Source of the DNA: Lysinibacillus sp. JNUCC-52
GTDB lineage: Bacteria; Bacillota; Bacilli; Bacillales_A; Planococcaceae
Direction of reading: 5' to 3'
DNA: 64,000 nt
Assembly: GCF_015999545.1 (NCBI RefSeq)
Contig: NZ_CP065546.1
Span: forward strand, 1,054,001-1,118,000
Under the pieces are notes generated by a model, which was not told where the DNA came from, did not search any database, and worked only from the letters and a program-made list of their open reading frames with translations. The position numbers and the translations under genes were made by a program. Shown here in pieces: positions 18,102-26,964 of the stretch (the stretch's first letter is position 1; each line of letters starts with the position of its first letter).

Positions 18102-18158
18102 AATTGCCACCTCCTAATAAACTTTCATTTATTGTCCGTTCTATACTTTCTAAACAGG

Positions 18159-18797
18159 CTAAAAGCCATGCTTTGCTAAGTAATCTTTCGTAATGGCCGA
18201 TGTTTGCTGACCACGGTGGAGCTGATGCATAATGTATTTGCCAATCAAATCGGTTTCTATGTTGACTAATGCCCCAACATTTTTTATTCCTAGTACTGTT
18301 TCCTCGTATGTGTGCGGAATAAGAGATACGGTAACACTGTTTTTATCCACATAGAAGAGCGTTAAGCTTGTTCCATCAATTGTGATTGAACCTTTAGGAA
18401 TACAATAGCTCGTTAATTGTTCTGACAGTGCTATATCGATGTAGACTGCATTGGCCATTGGACGTTTGCGTAAAATTTTCCCCACACCGTCAACATGACC
18501 TGAAACAAAATGACCGCCAAAACGCCCGTTTGCAGGCATCGCTCGCTCTAAATTTACAGCATTCCCAACGACCAGTTGCTGCAAATTTGTCGCTTTCACT
18601 GTTTCAGGCATTACGTCCATTGTTAATTCCTGCTCATTATATTGTGTGACTGTCAAACATACGCCATTAACAGCTATACTATCTCCTAGCTTCACATCAG
18701 ATACTATCTTTGGCGAAGTAACAGTTATTTTCATACTTTGCCTATCGTTTTGCAAGGTTTTTACTGTACCAATATCCTCAATAATACCTGTAAACAT
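18159..18797 (-). CDS. ribE: Riboflavin synthase (alpha subunit)
   Basis: 212 residues made of two lumazine-binding repeats (about 1-97 and 98-195). The start MFTGIIEDIG and the motif GDSIAVNGVCLTV are diagnostic; the second repeat has the matching KGSITIDGTSLTL. It dismutates two lumazines to riboflavin. It is the first coding gene behind the two FMN riboswitches and is followed by ribB after 57 bp. In B. subtilis, ribD would precede it; that gene is missing from this position. Confidence 0.96.
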   Translation of the reverse strand: MFTGIIEDIGTVKTLQNDRQSMKITVTSPKIVSDVKLGDSIAVNGVCLTVTQYNEQELTMDVMPETVKATNLQQLVVGNAVNLERAMPANGRFGGHFVSGHVDGVGKILRKRPMANAVYIDIALSEQLTSYCIPKGSITIDGTSLTLFYVDKNSVTVSLIPHTYEETVLGIKNVGALVNIETDLIGKYIMHQLHRGQQTSAITKDYLAKHGF

Positions 18798-18854
18798 TTT
18801 TCCACCAACTTTCCAATTTTTATTTCGACTTGTAATTGCCTAAACGAGCTAAAC

Positions 18855-18882
18855 AAAAAACCCCTTTTTAACAAAGGGGTTT
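18855..18882 (-). terminator. Terminator of the proximal FMN riboswitch
   Basis: AAACCCCTTT / AAAGGGGTTT stem followed by six T residues on the minus strand, between riboswitch 2 and ribE. An alternative element with GTGGA / TCCAC lies just upstream and may be part of the antiterminator. Confidence 0.85.
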
Positions 18883-18956
18883 GGGAGTTCTAATAAATAA
18901 GACGTCACGAAATAAACCTAGTGGATATGATATTCTCCACAGGCTACCATCTCATT

Positions 18957-19076
18957 GTTCTTCTCCCATCCAGACTATAACTGTCGGTTTTGGATTTGCA
19001 CCAAATCAGCTTGCGCTCACGGACTTTGAATTGCTTCATCACCGCCGATTGGGAATTTCACCCTACCCCGAAGAAC
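18957..19076 (-). promoter_or_regulatory. FMN riboswitch (RFN element), proximal copy
   Basis: On the minus strand the conserved FMN aptamer is readable in order: GTTCTTCGGGGTAGGGTGAA, a TCCCaatCGGCGGT segment, the AAAGTCCGTGAGCGC segment, GATTTGGTGCAAATCC and the closing CCGACAGT and GTCTGGATGGGAGAA blocks. The closing stem pairs GTTCTTC (19070-19076) with GAAGAAC (18957-18963). FMN binding should favour the terminator at 18855-18882. Confidence 0.96.
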
Positions 19077-19103
19077 AGATACTTATTAAATTGTTAACTA
19101 AAT

Positions 19104-19133
19104 AAAAAACTCCCCAACGAAGTCGATGGGAAG
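19104..19133 (-). terminator. Terminator of the distal FMN riboswitch
   Basis: CTTCCCA / TGGGGAG stem, loop TCGACTTCG, followed by six T residues on the minus strand, located between the two aptamers. Confidence 0.8.
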
Positions 19134-19204
19134 TAGCAATCTATATAAGCGTAGCCAAATAGACCCTTTAAACTCATACGAATTTAAAAAGCTTATACGT
19201 TTAC

Positions 19205-19320
19205 CCTTCTCCCATCCAGACTGTAACTGTCGGTTTTGGATTTGCACCAAATCAGCTTGCGCTCACGGACTTTGAATTACTTCATCACCGCCGATTGGGA
19301 ATTTCACCCTACCCTGAAGG
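19205..19320 (-). promoter_or_regulatory. FMN riboswitch (RFN element), distal copy
   Basis: Nearly identical to the proximal copy through the aptamer core, with its own closing stem (CCTTC at 19316-19320 with GAAGG at 19205-19209). It comes first in the transcript. Together with its terminator it makes a complete switch of its own, giving two FMN switches in series ahead of ribE. Confidence 0.96.
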
Positions 19321-19542
19321 ATATGTTTATTTAGTTACTTCATACGATAACATTATTTTAATACATTATCTACTTAAAATTTTTTAATGGCTATTTTGTG
19401 TAGTTTAATTGCCTTGGCACAATCCAAATGTGCAAATTAAAACAACCAGCCAACAATTGAGCGTATTAAGGAGCTAGTGACTTTTAGGATACTTTAAAAT
19501 TAGTAACGTCGAATGGAATTTTGAAGGATTCATAAATAAATA
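19321..19542. other. Intergenic region containing the rib promoter
   Basis: AT-rich and gene-free. The rib operon promoter must lie in its left part, reading leftwards; possible boxes exist but none is distinctive. Confidence 0.4.
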
Positions 19543-19594
19543 CACTCTTTTAGTAGAAGGTCGTACAGTGGCCTTCATCTTAACTAAAAGAGCG
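19543..19594 (-). terminator. Terminator of the MFS-UvrA-like operon
   Basis: CTCTTTTAGT / ACTAAAAGAG with further pairing GAAGG / CCTTC inside forms a long stem just past the stop at 19627; an AT-rich tail follows on the minus strand. Confidence 0.75.
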
Positions 19595-19626
19595 TATTCT
19601 CTTTTTACTAAATGTAATTAGAACGT

Positions 19627-22122
19627 TTAGGCAAGTACTTCTTTCAGAAACATCCCCGTATAGGAATCCAATACTTTTGCCACTTGCTCTGGCGTTCCTT
19701 CCGCTACAAGCTTTCCACCTGCGGCTCCTCCTTCAGGTCCAATATCGATAACCCAATCAGATTCACGGATTAATTCTAGACTATGCTCGACGACAATAAC
19801 GGTATTGCCCGCACACACAAGTCTGTTTAATAAAGCATGCAGCAGTTTTATATCAGATGGATGAAGACCCGTCGTAGGTTCGTCCAATAAATAAAGCGTG
19901 TGGCTTTTGGATGCTTTACTTAATTCGTTTGCCAGCCTAATACGCTGTCCTTCACCGCCAGATAAAGTTTTGACCGATTGTCCCCATTGAAGATAACCCA
20001 ACCCTACCTCACATAGCATTTCAATCATGCGAGAAATCTTTGTTTCCGATTTCAAAATTGGTAAGCTCTCCTCTACAGACATATTTAGCAAATCTGAAAT
20101 GGAGTACCCTTCATATTTTACTTGCAACACTTCGTCAGTAAATCTTTTACCTTTGCAGTTTGTACATGTCACTTCTATATCTGCTAGGAAGTCCATATCT
20201 ACTGATAATACACCTAAGCCTTGGCATGTTTCACATCGTCCACCCGGAGAGTTAAATGAGAAATGCTTTGAAGTTAATTCTCTCTCTTTTGCTTCTGGTA
20301 ATCCTGCAAACAATTTGCGGAGGTGCGTAAAGACATCCGTATAGGTAGCGACATTAGAGCGCTGTACTCTTCCCATTGGCGATTGGTCAAAAATAACGAT
20401 ATTTTCGATATGTTCTAACCCACTAATTTCCTTACATCCAGTTTGGACAAGGTTTTTCGATTTTCCTTGCGCAAGAATGTCGAAAACAAGCGTGGATTTC
20501 CCCGAACCTGAAACGCCTGTTACTGACACGAGACAGCCCAATGGAATAGAAACAGTAGGGATGTCGACATTTCGAAGTTTTGCTTGTTGAATAGTGATAT
20601 GTTGTCCATTTCCCTCCCTACGAACTCGAACAGGAGAAGGGGAACATTCTTCTACTAGATAAGCTCCAGTCACTGATTGCCCATTTGACATTAAATCATC
20701 CAGACTGCCTTCACCTACAACAGTACCACCATGTATTCCCGCACCAGGACCGATATCAATGATATGATCTGCAGCACGCATCATCTCAACATCATGCTCG
20801 ATAACTAGTACAGTATTACCTAAATCACGTAATTCCTGAAGCACTCGAATGAGACCTGCTGTATCCTTTGCATGAAGACCAGTTGTCGGTTCATCCAAAA
20901 TATACAGAACGCCAGTTAAAGCGGAACCAAGTATGGTAGCAAGTCGTAAACGTTGTGTTTCTCCTCCTGACAATGATACCGTCTTACGGTTTAATGAAAG
21001 GTACCCAAGTCCAACATCGATAAGCCGCTGAAGTGTTGTTAACATATCCTCGATAATAGGCACCAATAAATGATGACTTGCTTCAGGGAACGTCGTCTGC
21101 AAGCTATTCGTCCATTGCAATACATCTTCAAGTGACCACTCTGATACGTCCGAAATTGTTGCGTCCGCTACCTTAACTTGACGCACTTCTTTCTTTAAGC
21201 GTGCACCAAGGCAATCTGGGCAAAGTTGTTCATGAAAGAAACCTCCTTCTTTTTCTTTAGCTCCTGATTCTCCCTCTTTCTCCTTATAACGTCTCCATAA
21301 GCTCGGTATGACTCCTTCAAACTTTGTTCCTGCGGCCGGTTTACTATTTGGATAGTGACGTTTAAATTCCTCGCTCTCGACACCATAATATAATAAATCT
21401 CGCTGAACATCATCGTAATCTTTTAATGGTAGATTAGGGTCAAATTCAAAGCCATAATGCTTTCCTGCTGCCACTAAAATACGCATTTGAATGTCACGAT
21501 GGACCCCCTTAAGGGATGCTACGCCTCCTTCGCGTAAGCTAAGCTCAGGATTAAAAACCATCGCCTCATTTATACTCGCCACATGACCAAGACCGCTACA
21601 AGTTTCACAAGCACCTTCTGGCTTGTTAAAAGAAAAATGTAACATACCTAACTTCGCTTGCTGTTCATGACAATTTGGACAACTAATGATTTGATTATCT
21701 GTTTCCTCATCTTCCTCTACGAACGCTTCAGTTGGTTCAAAAGAAGCAGGAATACTTACATGACATGAAGTACAAACTTGTTCACCAAATCTGGCAAAGA
21801 TAAAACGGATATACTTATAAATTTCTGTTACTGTTCCTACCGTTGAACGTGGATTTCGATTCGTAACATGCTGCCCAACACTGATTGACGGTGACAGTCC
21901 TCGAATAAACTCAACCTTAGGCTTGCTAATCGCATTAGCCATCATTCCCATAGAATCTAAATACTGTCTCTGGCATTCCCGCTGAAGTGTATCCATAGCT
22001 AACGTTGATTTCCCTGAGCCAGACGGTCCAGTCAGCACTACTAGCTTATATTTAGGTATGGAAAGCGACACTTTCTTCAAATTATTTTCCCAAGCACCTT
22101 TAATAAAAATAGTCTCTTTCAT
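19627..22122 (-). CDS. UvrA-like ABC ATPase lacking the UvrB-binding domain (UvrA2 class)
   Basis: 831 residues against about 940-950 for housekeeping UvrA. Both ATPase halves are complete: Walker A GPSGSGKST (32-40) and GVSGSGKST in the second half, LSGGE twice, and Walker B with LDEPTTGLH twice. Zinc motifs are present (CTSC ... CPNC, CETCSGLG, CETCQGLG with CTNC). The region after the first CxxC, which binds UvrB in UvrA1, is replaced by about 30 residues. That fits the UvrA2/DrrC type linked to drug tolerance rather than general excision repair. The ATG at 22122 follows AGGAGG at correct spacing. It lies 68 bp after the MFS pump gene on the same strand, so the two are probably one operon under the MarR regulator. 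Confidence 0.88.
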   Translation of the reverse strand: MKETIFIKGAWENNLKKVSLSIPKYKLVVLTGPSGSGKSTLAMDTLQRECQRQYLDSMGMMANAISKPKVEFIRGLSPSISVGQHVTNRNPRSTVGTVTEIYKYIRFIFARFGEQVCTSCHVSIPASFEPTEAFVEEDEETDNQIISCPNCHEQQAKLGMLHFSFNKPEGACETCSGLGHVASINEAMVFNPELSLREGGVASLKGVHRDIQMRILVAAGKHYGFEFDPNLPLKDYDDVQRDLLYYGVESEEFKRHYPNSKPAAGTKFEGVIPSLWRRYKEKEGESGAKEKEGGFFHEQLCPDCLGARLKKEVRQVKVADATISDVSEWSLEDVLQWTNSLQTTFPEASHHLLVPIIEDMLTTLQRLIDVGLGYLSLNRKTVSLSGGETQRLRLATILGSALTGVLYILDEPTTGLHAKDTAGLIRVLQELRDLGNTVLVIEHDVEMMRAADHIIDIGPGAGIHGGTVVGEGSLDDLMSNGQSVTGAYLVEECSPSPVRVRREGNGQHITIQQAKLRNVDIPTVSIPLGCLVSVTGVSGSGKSTLVFDILAQGKSKNLVQTGCKEISGLEHIENIVIFDQSPMGRVQRSNVATYTDVFTHLRKLFAGLPEAKERELTSKHFSFNSPGGRCETCQGLGVLSVDMDFLADIEVTCTNCKGKRFTDEVLQVKYEGYSISDLLNMSVEESLPILKSETKISRMIEMLCEVGLGYLQWGQSVKTLSGGEGQRIRLANELSKASKSHTLYLLDEPTTGLHPSDIKLLHALLNRLVCAGNTVIVVEHSLELIRESDWVIDIGPEGGAAGGKLVAEGTPEQVAKVLDSYTGMFLKEVLA

Positions 22123-22190
22123 CATTGTCCTCCTGAACATCGTACGACTTATTAGTATCATCAATAGCTTAAATTCTTACTATATTTTAT

Positions 22191-23723
22191 TTAGTTTTCC
22201 CTGTTGTCTTTTTCAGCTGTAACAATCACTCGGGAGTTCCCCATCATGAAAACGAAAATGGCTGCAATAACAATAGGAATGAGCGCAAGAAGAAATACAT
22301 GTGTAACAGAGTTAGACATAGCATTCACAATAATATCAAGAATGTTTGCAGGGATATTCTCGCGTACACTAGGTTCAAAAATTTCTCTCATATCGCCAAC
22401 ATCAAACATTGCAGAATTTGAGCCTTGCCCCATATTTTTAAAACCTTCCGTTAGCTTACTAGCAAATACATTGTTTTGAATTGTTCCAAAAATTGTAATC
22501 CCCATCGTCATACCTAGCGTACGCAGAAACGAATTGGTTGAATTCGCCGTACCCCGATAACGAGCATCTAAATTATGCTGTGAAGCGGTCGGTAGTAATG
22601 AGAAGGAGAAGCCCATGCCAAAGCCTACGAGAATCATATACAGCGTAAGAAGTATTCGAGCCGTATCTGGTGTAAGTGTACTTAGTAAAAACATACCTAC
22701 AAAATAAGATATAACTGAAATAACCATTAAGTTTCGATAGCTTATTTTCGTTAAGAAAATACCACCAAAAGCACTTCCTGCCACGGACCCCAACATCATT
22801 GGCATCAGAATTAGCCCTGCATTCGTAGCGGAAGCACCATATACAGCCTGCACATAAATCGGTATATATACTGTTAAAATAATAAAAGTACCGCCATATA
22901 AGAAAGCTAACATTTGCGAAGAGGCAAATAAACGACGTTTAAATAAGAAGAAAGGAAGTATTGGTTCTTCTGCTTTCAGCTCTACAAAAAAGAACACAAT
23001 AAAGAACACAGCAAAACTGATAAATAATGAAATTATCGGTGCTGAATTCCAATCGAACTGTTTACCTCCTAGCTCCAATGCAAACATAAGACTGATAACA
23101 GCCAATACAAGTGTCGCCGCTCCCCACCAATCGATTTTCTGCTTTGTAAGCATCGGAGATTCCTTGTAATTTTTTATAATTAACATTAATGAAACGATAC
23201 CGATTGGCAGGTTAATATAAAAAACCCATTCCCAACCAAAATGGGCTGTAATATAAGCACCGAGAAGTGGTCCTACGACACTTGCGATACCGAATACAGC
23301 GCCGAGTAGCCCTACCATTTTCCCCCGTTTTTCTGGTGGAAAGATGTCAAATACAATTGTAAATGCGATTGGCATTAGCGCACCTGCACCAATCCCTTGA
23401 ATCGCGCGAAAAATGCTAAGTTGCTCAATTGTATGAGCGAAACCGCAAAGAGCCGAACCAAGTAAAAACACACCTAGACCAAAAATAAAAAATCTTTTTC
23501 TTCCATACATATCGGATAACTTACCAAAAATAGGCATGCCAGCCATTGTTGTTACCATATAAGCAGAAGTAACCCAAACAAATTTATCCATGCCTCCAAG
23601 TTGCGATACGATTGTTCCCATTGCAGTCGCAACAATTGTATTGTCAATTGCTGACATAAAAATGGCAAGAAGTAAACCTGCCACAACCAACTTTGTATTA
23701 CTATTACTTTTCGATGCTTCCAT
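22191..23723 (-). CDS. MFS multidrug efflux transporter (DHA2, 14-helix type)
   Basis: 510 residues with 14 predicted helices, like EmrB and QacA. Early DNTIVATAMG, motif A GKLSDMYGRKRFF and the antiporter motif with GIASVVGPLLGAYIT are all present. It should export hydrophobic or cationic drugs by proton antiport across the cell membrane. It is read away from the marR-type gene, with candidate operators between, and leads into the UvrA-like gene. The actual drug is unknown. Confidence 0.92.
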   Translation of the reverse strand: MEASKSNSNTKLVVAGLLLAIFMSAIDNTIVATAMGTIVSQLGGMDKFVWVTSAYMVTTMAGMPIFGKLSDMYGRKRFFIFGLGVFLLGSALCGFAHTIEQLSIFRAIQGIGAGALMPIAFTIVFDIFPPEKRGKMVGLLGAVFGIASVVGPLLGAYITAHFGWEWVFYINLPIGIVSLMLIIKNYKESPMLTKQKIDWWGAATLVLAVISLMFALELGGKQFDWNSAPIISLFISFAVFFIVFFFVELKAEEPILPFFLFKRRLFASSQMLAFLYGGTFIILTVYIPIYVQAVYGASATNAGLILMPMMLGSVAGSAFGGIFLTKISYRNLMVISVISYFVGMFLLSTLTPDTARILLTLYMILVGFGMGFSFSLLPTASQHNLDARYRGTANSTNSFLRTLGMTMGITIFGTIQNNVFASKLTEGFKNMGQGSNSAMFDVGDMREIFEPSVRENIPANILDIIVNAMSNSVTHVFLLALIPIVIAAIFVFMMGNSRVIVTAEKDNREN

Positions 23724-23793
23724 CTAGAAACCCCTTTACAAATTATTAATACCTTCGCTAGAATGAACACGTAAACAATTACACACCCATCAA

Positions 23794-23831
23794 ATATCTT
23801 GACTATCTAATATCTCGACCGTCAAGATATT
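23794..23831. promoter_or_regulatory. Candidate MarR operator (three half-sites)
   Basis: Between the divergent genes, AATATCTCGAC-C-GTCAAGATATT (23809-23831) is a palindrome with one mismatch. A third half-site, ATATCTTGAC, at 23794-23803 is a perfect inverted partner of GTCAAGATAT. The spacing and position suit a dimeric MarR repressor acting on both genes. Confidence 0.75.
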
Positions 23832-23856
23832 AATAGTCTAAAAGGAGGCTTATCTT

Positions 23857-24363
23857 TTGTCAAGCAATCAAGAAAATCAAATGACTGATCCACGTGAACA
23901 TTTCACTTCACTTATGCGCGGGCTAGGTACTCGCACAATATTACACCAGCAAAATGTGGCTGCATCTCTTGGGCTATACAATAATGATTTTATTTCTTTG
24001 GATATTTTACGTGAAACCGGTCCCATTACTGCTGGAGAGCTTTCAAAAAAAACGGGCCTTGCTACAGGCAGCATTACGGCATTAGTTGACCGCCTTGAAA
24101 AAATCGGTTACGTGCGTAGAGAAAATGATCCTAATGATCGTCGCAGGGTCATTATAGTCCCAGAATATGAATCGAGAGAAGAAATCCGCCATACCTATGA
24201 GTCGCTTCACCAAGCCATGCTTCAACTAGCTTCATCTTACAAGCAAGAAGAGCTTGCTCTCATTTCACAGTTTTTACAAAACGCAAGTACAGTACTAGAA
24301 GAGCAAATACAACTTCTCAGCTCTTCTACACAAAGTAAATCTTCAACAAAATCTATACGCTAA
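23857..24363 (+). CDS. MarR-family transcriptional regulator
   Basis: 168 residues. The winged helix lies at about 50-110: GELSKKTGLATGSITALVDRLEKIGYVRR followed by the wing DPNDRRRV. Flanking helices form the dimer interface. Start is TTG at 23857, supported by AAAGGAGG 8 nt upstream. It faces the MFS pump across a 133-bp region containing three half-operators and probably represses pump, UvrA-like gene and itself until a drug-like ligand binds. The C-terminal tail is Ser/Gln-rich and may be disordered. Confidence 0.92.
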   Translation: MSSNQENQMTDPREHFTSLMRGLGTRTILHQQNVAASLGLYNNDFISLDILRETGPITAGELSKKTGLATGSITALVDRLEKIGYVRRENDPNDRRRVIIVPEYESREEIRHTYESLHQAMLQLASSYKQEELALISQFLQNASTVLEEQIQLLSSSTQSKSSTKSIR

Positions 24364-24372
24364 AACAAAAAC

Positions 24373-24420
24373 AGGACGTTATCCCGATTGTGAAATGATT
24401 GTGGTTATCGTCCTTTTTCT
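24373..24420 (+). terminator. Probable terminator of the marR-type gene
   Basis: AGGACG / CGTCCT stem around a long loop with partial inner pairing, followed by TTTTTCTTTT on the plus strand. Confidence 0.6.
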
Positions 24421-24895
24421 TTTCTAAATCCTCCTTCGGCAACCTCACTCCTTTTAAAAGAGACAGTGGCGGGACAACTTTATGTTATCTAGTATTCGCA
24501 TAATGATGAATGTTTAATGTACGCCATTCCTATAACACGGACACATTTTTTGTATAGCTTGTCACTCCCCTCCCAGATTCATAACAGACAGACAACAACA
24601 ATCATCTGAATGTTTTTACATATTCAGTACGATGACTAAAAATGATACCTGCAAAATTTAAAACTAAATATTCAATGGAAAGCACAGGCAAACCATCATA
24701 GACGGCATGCTCCTTTATCATAAAAGGAAACCTTAATTGGTAAAGAGCGTTACTTCCTACGTGACTACTTTTGACCAGCCTTGACATAGAAAAATAGGAA
24801 TGTTATTGTGAGTCATTGTTCAACGCAGCTTCTGTACAACGGACACTTCACTTGCTACGAACATAGTCAAATTCCCCTCATTGGAGGTTTTTTTA
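24421..24895. other. Gene-free interval before yibE
   Basis: About 470 bp. A 61-codon minus-strand frame (24602-24787) has no ribosome site and is not accepted. The right end holds the TTGGAGG ribosome site (24881-24887) of the original yibE start. Confidence 0.4.
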
Positions 24896-24958
24896 TTGTT
24901 TACTATTATTTCTAATAAAAAACGGATATTATTCTATATCCTATAAGTACTGTGCTTT
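24896..24958 (+). pseudogene. Interrupted N-terminal segment of yibE
   Basis: TTG at 24896 lies 8 nt after TTGGAGG (24881-24887) and is in frame with the YibE reading frame. It encodes a basic then hydrophobic start (FTIISNKKRILFYIL) typical of a signal anchor. A TAA at 24944-24946 then interrupts it, after which VLCFVASFLFV continues the same hydrophobic segment. A single-base nonsense change in the native start region is the simplest reading. Confidence 0.7.
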
Positions 24959-26017
24959 GTGGCTTCCTTTTTATTTGTTTCTCACAATGAATCCTTTTAT
25001 GAGCGGCCAATTGCAGAAGTGATAAAAACAGAGTTGGAAGATTCAACACCTGTATCGGATATGTATAGTAATGACGATCAGTTATTTACGCAGCAAATAA
25101 CTGCATTAGTGAAAAATGGAGAGGACAAAGGACAACTTATATATTTTACAAATGAGTATTCTTCCTCTGGTGCTTTTGATCATGAATACAAGGTCGGAAA
25201 CAAACTGTTCGTTTCCATAAAGGAAGACAATGCTCAAAAAGGGCAATTATCAGGTTCAATTTTAGACGTAAAACGCGATCAATACGTATTAATAGTTGCA
25301 TGGATTTTTATATTCGCCTTATTAATTGTTGGTAAAAGACAGGGGCTATTTTCCATAGTTAGTTTGATTGTTAATGCACTTATATTATCATTTGCATTGG
25401 ATTTATATGTAAAGCATGCTAACGTCAGCTTGTTGTTCGTTAGCGGTGTATGTGTTCTGCTATTTACTGTTGTTTCGTTGATACTCATAAATGGTTTAAA
25501 TGAAAAAACCTACGCGGCAATGCTGGCAACACTTTTAGGAACTTTCATTTCATTACTTATTAGCTTTTTCGTATTGTGGATTACATCTGAAAATGGCCTT
25601 CGATACGAGGAAATGCAATTTCTAACGCGTCCTTATCGTATGGTTTTTATGGCTGGTTTATTTATTGGGGCGTTAGGAGCTGTAATGGATGTGTCAATTA
25701 CCATGGCTTCTTCCATGTTTGCTTTATATGAACAAAATCCATCAATTTCTGATAAAGCATTAAAAGTTTCAGGGCTCGATATTGGAAAAGATGTGATGGG
25801 GACAATTACGAGTATTTTGTTTTTTGTGTATATATGTGGTTCCATTCCTATGCTTATTTTATATTTAAAAAATTCGTCTACGCTAGGGCTAACACTTTCC
25901 ATGAATCTTTCATTAGAATTAGCTCGCGCTTTAGCAGGTGGTATTGGCGTTGTATTAACAATCCCCATCAGTCTTTATACTACTATTTTTTTCATTAAAC
26001 GAAAGAGGGTAAATTGA
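24959..26017 (+). CDS. YibE/F-family membrane protein, N terminus disrupted
   Basis: 352 codons from the first usable start after the stop at 24944 (GTG at 24959). The protein has a truncated first helix, an extracellular region of about 90 residues and then seven or so helices with the YibE/F block GALGAVMDVSITMASSMFALYEQNP and SGLDIGKDVMGTITS. The family is widespread in Firmicutes; its function is not established. No ribosome site precedes the GTG, so expression from here may be poor and the gene may be a recent pseudogene. It is directly followed by a second family member. Confidence 0.75.
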   Translation: MASFLFVSHNESFYERPIAEVIKTELEDSTPVSDMYSNDDQLFTQQITALVKNGEDKGQLIYFTNEYSSSGAFDHEYKVGNKLFVSIKEDNAQKGQLSGSILDVKRDQYVLIVAWIFIFALLIVGKRQGLFSIVSLIVNALILSFALDLYVKHANVSLLFVSGVCVLLFTVVSLILINGLNEKTYAAMLATLLGTFISLLISFFVLWITSENGLRYEEMQFLTRPYRMVFMAGLFIGALGAVMDVSITMASSMFALYEQNPSISDKALKVSGLDIGKDVMGTITSILFFVYICGSIPMLILYLKNSSTLGLTLSMNLSLELARALAGGIGVVLTIPISLYTTIFFIKRKRVN

Positions 26018-26018
26018 T

Positions 26019-26813
26019 ATGAATGTATTAGTGTGGCTAGCAGCCATTTTATTTATATTAATGATCGTTATTGGTGGAAAAAAAGGGGTACGTTCTTTTC
26101 TTTCTCTATTTTTAAATTTTGGGGTGCTCTTTGTAACGATTTTTTTAATGACTAATCCTAAGAACAGCCCCATTGTTTTAACGTTTATTGCCTGCACAAT
26201 CATTAGTTGGATTAGCCTATTTTACATTAATGAAAAGAACAGCAAAACAATCACCGCATTTATTTCGACGATGATTACGATTGTGATACTTCTCTTTTTT
26301 ATTATGGTTGTCACTGGGAAGTCTATGATTCAAGGATTTGGAGAAGAATCTACAGAGGAAATTAGTATTTTTTCACTTTATATTGGTGTTAACTTTGTTC
26401 AAATTGGCGCTTCTGTAATTATTATGAGTACAATTGGAGCCATTTTAGACGTCGCCATTTCCATTGCTTCGTCCATGCATGAAATTTTTCACCACAACCC
26501 TCTCATTAGCAGAAAAAAATTATTCACATCAGGCTTAAGCATTGGGAAAGATATTTTAGGAACAGATACAAATACGCTATTTTTCGCTTTTTTTGGTGGA
26601 TATTTAGGTCTTTTAATATGGTTTAAAGATTTAAACTACTCGATTGGCGAAATCATCAACTCTAAAGTGTTCAGCACTGAGCTCATCACCATTTTTTGTG
26701 CGGGAATTGGCATAGCTGCCATTATCCCCATCGCATCATCTGTTAATGCCTATTATTTAATTAAAACACGAGAAAAAGTAAGCGCACAAGAAAGTGCCAG
26801 TCACTCAAAGTGA
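26019..26813 (+). CDS. YibE/F-family membrane protein (second copy)
   Basis: 264 residues, with about seven helices and no long extracellular part. The family block recurs as GAILDVAISIASSMHEIFHHNP and SGLSIGKDILGTDTN. The ATG sits 1 bp after the stop of the preceding gene, with GAGGG inside the end of that gene, so the two are translationally coupled and likely form a complex. The last codons (ESASHSK) are encoded inside the terminator stem. Role unknown. Confidence 0.88.
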   Translation: MNVLVWLAAILFILMIVIGGKKGVRSFLSLFLNFGVLFVTIFLMTNPKNSPIVLTFIACTIISWISLFYINEKNSKTITAFISTMITIVILLFFIMVVTGKSMIQGFGEESTEEISIFSLYIGVNFVQIGASVIIMSTIGAILDVAISIASSMHEIFHHNPLISRKKLFTSGLSIGKDILGTDTNTLFFAFFGGYLGLLIWFKDLNYSIGEIINSKVFSTELITIFCAGIGIAAIIPIASSVNAYYLIKTREKVSAQESASHSK

Positions 26814-26828
26814 CTGGCACTATTTTTT
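26793..26828 (+). terminator. Terminator of the yibE/F operon
   Basis: AGTGCCAGTCACT / AGTGACTGGCACT perfect 13-bp stem with a tiny loop, then T residues. The arms resemble the GTGCCTGACAC repeats found at 36.5-37.0 and 49.5 kb, and they overlap the end of the coding sequence. Confidence 0.9.
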
Positions 26829-26964
26829 TAAAAATTTTAATATCATTGTTTTATGCTACCAAGCATACACATCTAAATGAACAATCATTACGATAACAAA
26901 TAATGTAAACCAAAGAGCACACTAACTAATGGTTTTGGACTAGTAAGTTCCCCCTCTTTGTATA

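Noticed and set aside
24602-24787. 61-codon minus-strand frame with protein-like text
   Set aside because: No ribosome site, no partner gene and no recognisable family; it may be a decayed gene but cannot be supported.
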